From Waddlia sp964635295 (GTDB lineage: Bacteria > Chlamydiota > Chlamydiia > Chlamydiales > Waddliaceae), in contig CAZWOB010000093.1 in assembly GCA_964635295.1 (NCBI GenBank), positions 1 through 7,519 of the forward strand: DNA of 7,519 bases, in the 5' to 3' direction. Every line of letters begins with the position of its first letter. Position 1 is the stretch's first letter. The notes under the pieces were generated by a model. That model saw only the letters and a list, made by a program, of their open reading frames with translations, made no database searches and was not told where the DNA came from. Both the position numbers and the translations under genes were made by a program. Of the stretch, positions 6,600-7,519 are shown one piece after another.

Positions 6600-7375
6600 A
6601 AGATTTTAAAGTGGGTGAGAAGTGTAACGATCACTTCGATCAGGATAAGCCAGATGATAATCCACTCAAGCCTGGAAGAGTGCTGATGGTTTAATTCATT
6701 GCCCAGCATTTCAAATAGTTCCCTGAGTACATCAAGTCGTTGGTTGAGGACCTGCCCGCGGGTTTCAATATCCAGCTCGTTGGCGACATCTAAATAGACC
6801 GGCTCAAGTTCGGGGTGTTCCCAAAAGAATTCAGGGGTGTCCAAAACGTCGGTATGCAGATTAATGGAGCTGCGGTCTAAAAATAACGCGCCCATTTTCT
6901 TTCGTATCTCTTTTCTGGATAAGGGGATCTTTCCTTTGGTTGCCAAATTGACCGGAATGTGGCGTGTTTTTTCAAAAGAGCTCGAAATTGTATTCTCAAA
7001 CGCTCCGAGTTTAACCGATTGAGCGAATCCATGAGAAACGGTCAACTTTGTCAAAATCTCTTTGTTGGGCAACACAAGATCGTCTTTAACAAATTCATAC
7101 TTGTCGCCGTATCGGAAAGTAAACGCGTCCTCTTCGATCTCATCTAATGTTTTCACAGAGAAATTTTTTGTGTATTCCAGATACTTCTTCCCTTCGTTCG
7201 ATGAAACACCCCAACAGATCGCAGCGCCATAAGGGAAGTAAAAGACATCGACCCCTTCTGAAAACCCCACGTGGATGACATCTCGTATCAGAGAAGTTTT
7301 AAATTTTGCTTTGAGCGAAGCATAAAGAGGTTTGATTTGGTAAGAAGAAGCTGTGCAAAATGCGCAACATTCCAT
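6596..7375 (-). CDS. DUF155 (RMD1/RMND1-family) membrane-anchored protein
   Basis: A 259-residue protein of the DUF155 family, whose eukaryotic members (RMND1, yeast Rmd1 and relatives) are mitochondrial or membrane-anchored. RMND1 is needed for mitochondrial translation, but the biochemical role is unknown. Conserved stretches: the N-terminal CAFCTASSYQIKPL, DVFYFPYGAAICWGVSSNE (43-61, the family's central beta motif), EIEEDAFTFRYGD (79-91), and a C-terminal helical region ELEPVYLDVANELDIETRGQ (189-208) with a coiled coil leading to one transmembrane helix at about 238-254. ATG 7375 is chosen because GGAG lies 5 bases upstream and homology begins at once. The in-frame ATG at 7444 would start inside the tRNA gene and is rejected. 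The gene follows the tRNA by 28 bases and overlaps yidD by 4, suggesting one transcript. Confidence 0.92.
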   Translation of the reverse strand: MECCAFCTASSYQIKPLYASLKAKFKTSLIRDVIHVGFSEGVDVFYFPYGAAICWGVSSNEGKKYLEYTKNFSVKTLDEIEEDAFTFRYGDKYEFVKDDLVLPNKEILTKLTVSHGFAQSVKLGAFENTISSSFEKTRHIPVNLATKGKIPLSRKEIRKKMGALFLDRSSINLHTDVLDTPEFFWEHPELEPVYLDVANELDIETRGQVLNQRLDVLRELFEMLGNELNHQHSSRLEWIIIWLILIEVIVTLLTHFKIL

Positions 7376-7380
7376 TGTAT

Positions 7381-7384
7381 CTCC
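7381..7384 (-). promoter_or_regulatory. Shine-Dalgarno GGAG deciding the DUF155 start
   Basis: GGAG lies 5 bases before ATG 7375, in the short spacer after the tRNA 3' end. It supports this ATG over the in-frame ATG at 7444, whose reading would run through the tRNA. Confidence 0.7.
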
Positions 7385-7403
7385 AATGGATTGAACAAAA
7401 GAT

Positions 7404-7487
7404 TGCGAAAGGGGGGACTTGAACCCCCACGGGGAAAACCCCACTACCCCCTCAAGATAGCGCGTCTACCAGTTCCGCCACTTCCGC
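7404..7487 (-). tRNA. tRNA-Leu, anticodon GAG
   Basis: The sequence folds as a complete type II tRNA of 84 bases. The acceptor stem GCGGAAG pairs with CTTTCGC (one G-U) and is followed by discriminator A. The anticodon stem CTATC/GGTAG carries the loop TTGAGGG with anticodon GAG at 7453-7451, reading CUC and CUU leucine codons. The long variable arm is a perfect GGGG-TTTT-CCCC hairpin, as expected for leucine. The T stem GGGGG/CCCCC encloses TTCAAGT. The CCA end is not encoded (AATC follows the acceptor stem), so it must be added by nucleotidyltransferase. Confidence 0.97.
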
Positions 7488-7493
7488 ATGGGT

Positions 7494-7510
7494 ACTGCCT
7501 ATTAAGCAGT
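7494..7510 (-). promoter_or_regulatory. Possible tRNA promoter -10 within a small inverted repeat
   Basis: Just upstream of the tRNA, ACTGC and GCAGT form a 5-bp inverted repeat around TTAATAG. TAATAG at 7504-7499 is 11 bases before the mature 5' end and could be the -10 box of the tRNA promoter. The -35 would fall at or beyond the window edge. This is weak evidence. Confidence 0.25.
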
Positions 7511-7519
7511 TTAAGGATG

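Noticed and set aside
7376..7444. An N-terminal extension of the DUF155 protein from an in-frame ATG at 7444
   Set aside because: It would translate through the 3' part of the tRNA-Leu gene. ATG 7375 has a good Shine-Dalgarno and the family match starts there.

Overview
The window looks like a bacterial chromosome segment of moderate GC with every recognisable gene on the minus strand. It is best described right to left, the direction of transcription. The taxonomic signal is indirect. The tRNA gene does not encode its CCA end, which argues against Gammaproteobacteria. The DUF155/YidD pair, the DUF11 module and an orphan two-lobed membrane protein would suit an environmental member of the Chlamydiae. 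This is an inference and not proven by the sequence.

Right part (6390-7487): a tRNA-Leu(GAG) gene is followed 28 bases later by a DUF155/RMND1-family membrane protein. Its stop codon overlaps the start of yidD, the membrane protein insertion efficiency factor (ATGA overlap). These are housekeeping genes. A run of exactly 100 N (6278-6377) follows and is probably a scaffold join of unknown true length.

Middle (4061-6277): on the other side of the join lies the C-terminal part of a BlaI/MecI-family repressor. It overlaps by 8 bases the start of an M56 (BlaR1/MecR1-type) membrane metallopeptidase. The peptidase has an intact HELEH zinc site but no penicillin-binding sensor domain. Next is an unrecognised 322-residue multi-pass membrane protein. 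A near-perfect BlaI/MecI-type operator, TACTACA-TG-TGTAGTA, sits in the 79-base gap upstream of that gene, so the repressor/protease pair probably controls it.

Left part (1-3943): the N-terminal 1314 residues of a giant, acidic, cysteine-free exoprotein that runs off the left edge. It has a LEPR-XLL-like N-terminal motif, an acidic linker, a Calx-beta domain, a ~300-residue module I cannot name, a DUF11 domain, a second Calx-beta domain, a cadherin-like domain and then VCBS-type repeats with a 137-residue period. This architecture is typical of calcium-binding adhesins exported by type I secretion. Its AT-rich upstream region carries its own promoter-like sequences.

No stretch over 300 bases lacks a gene. 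The main points of interest are the sensorless BlaI-M56 module with its operator in front of an unknown membrane protein, and the adhesin lying just beyond.
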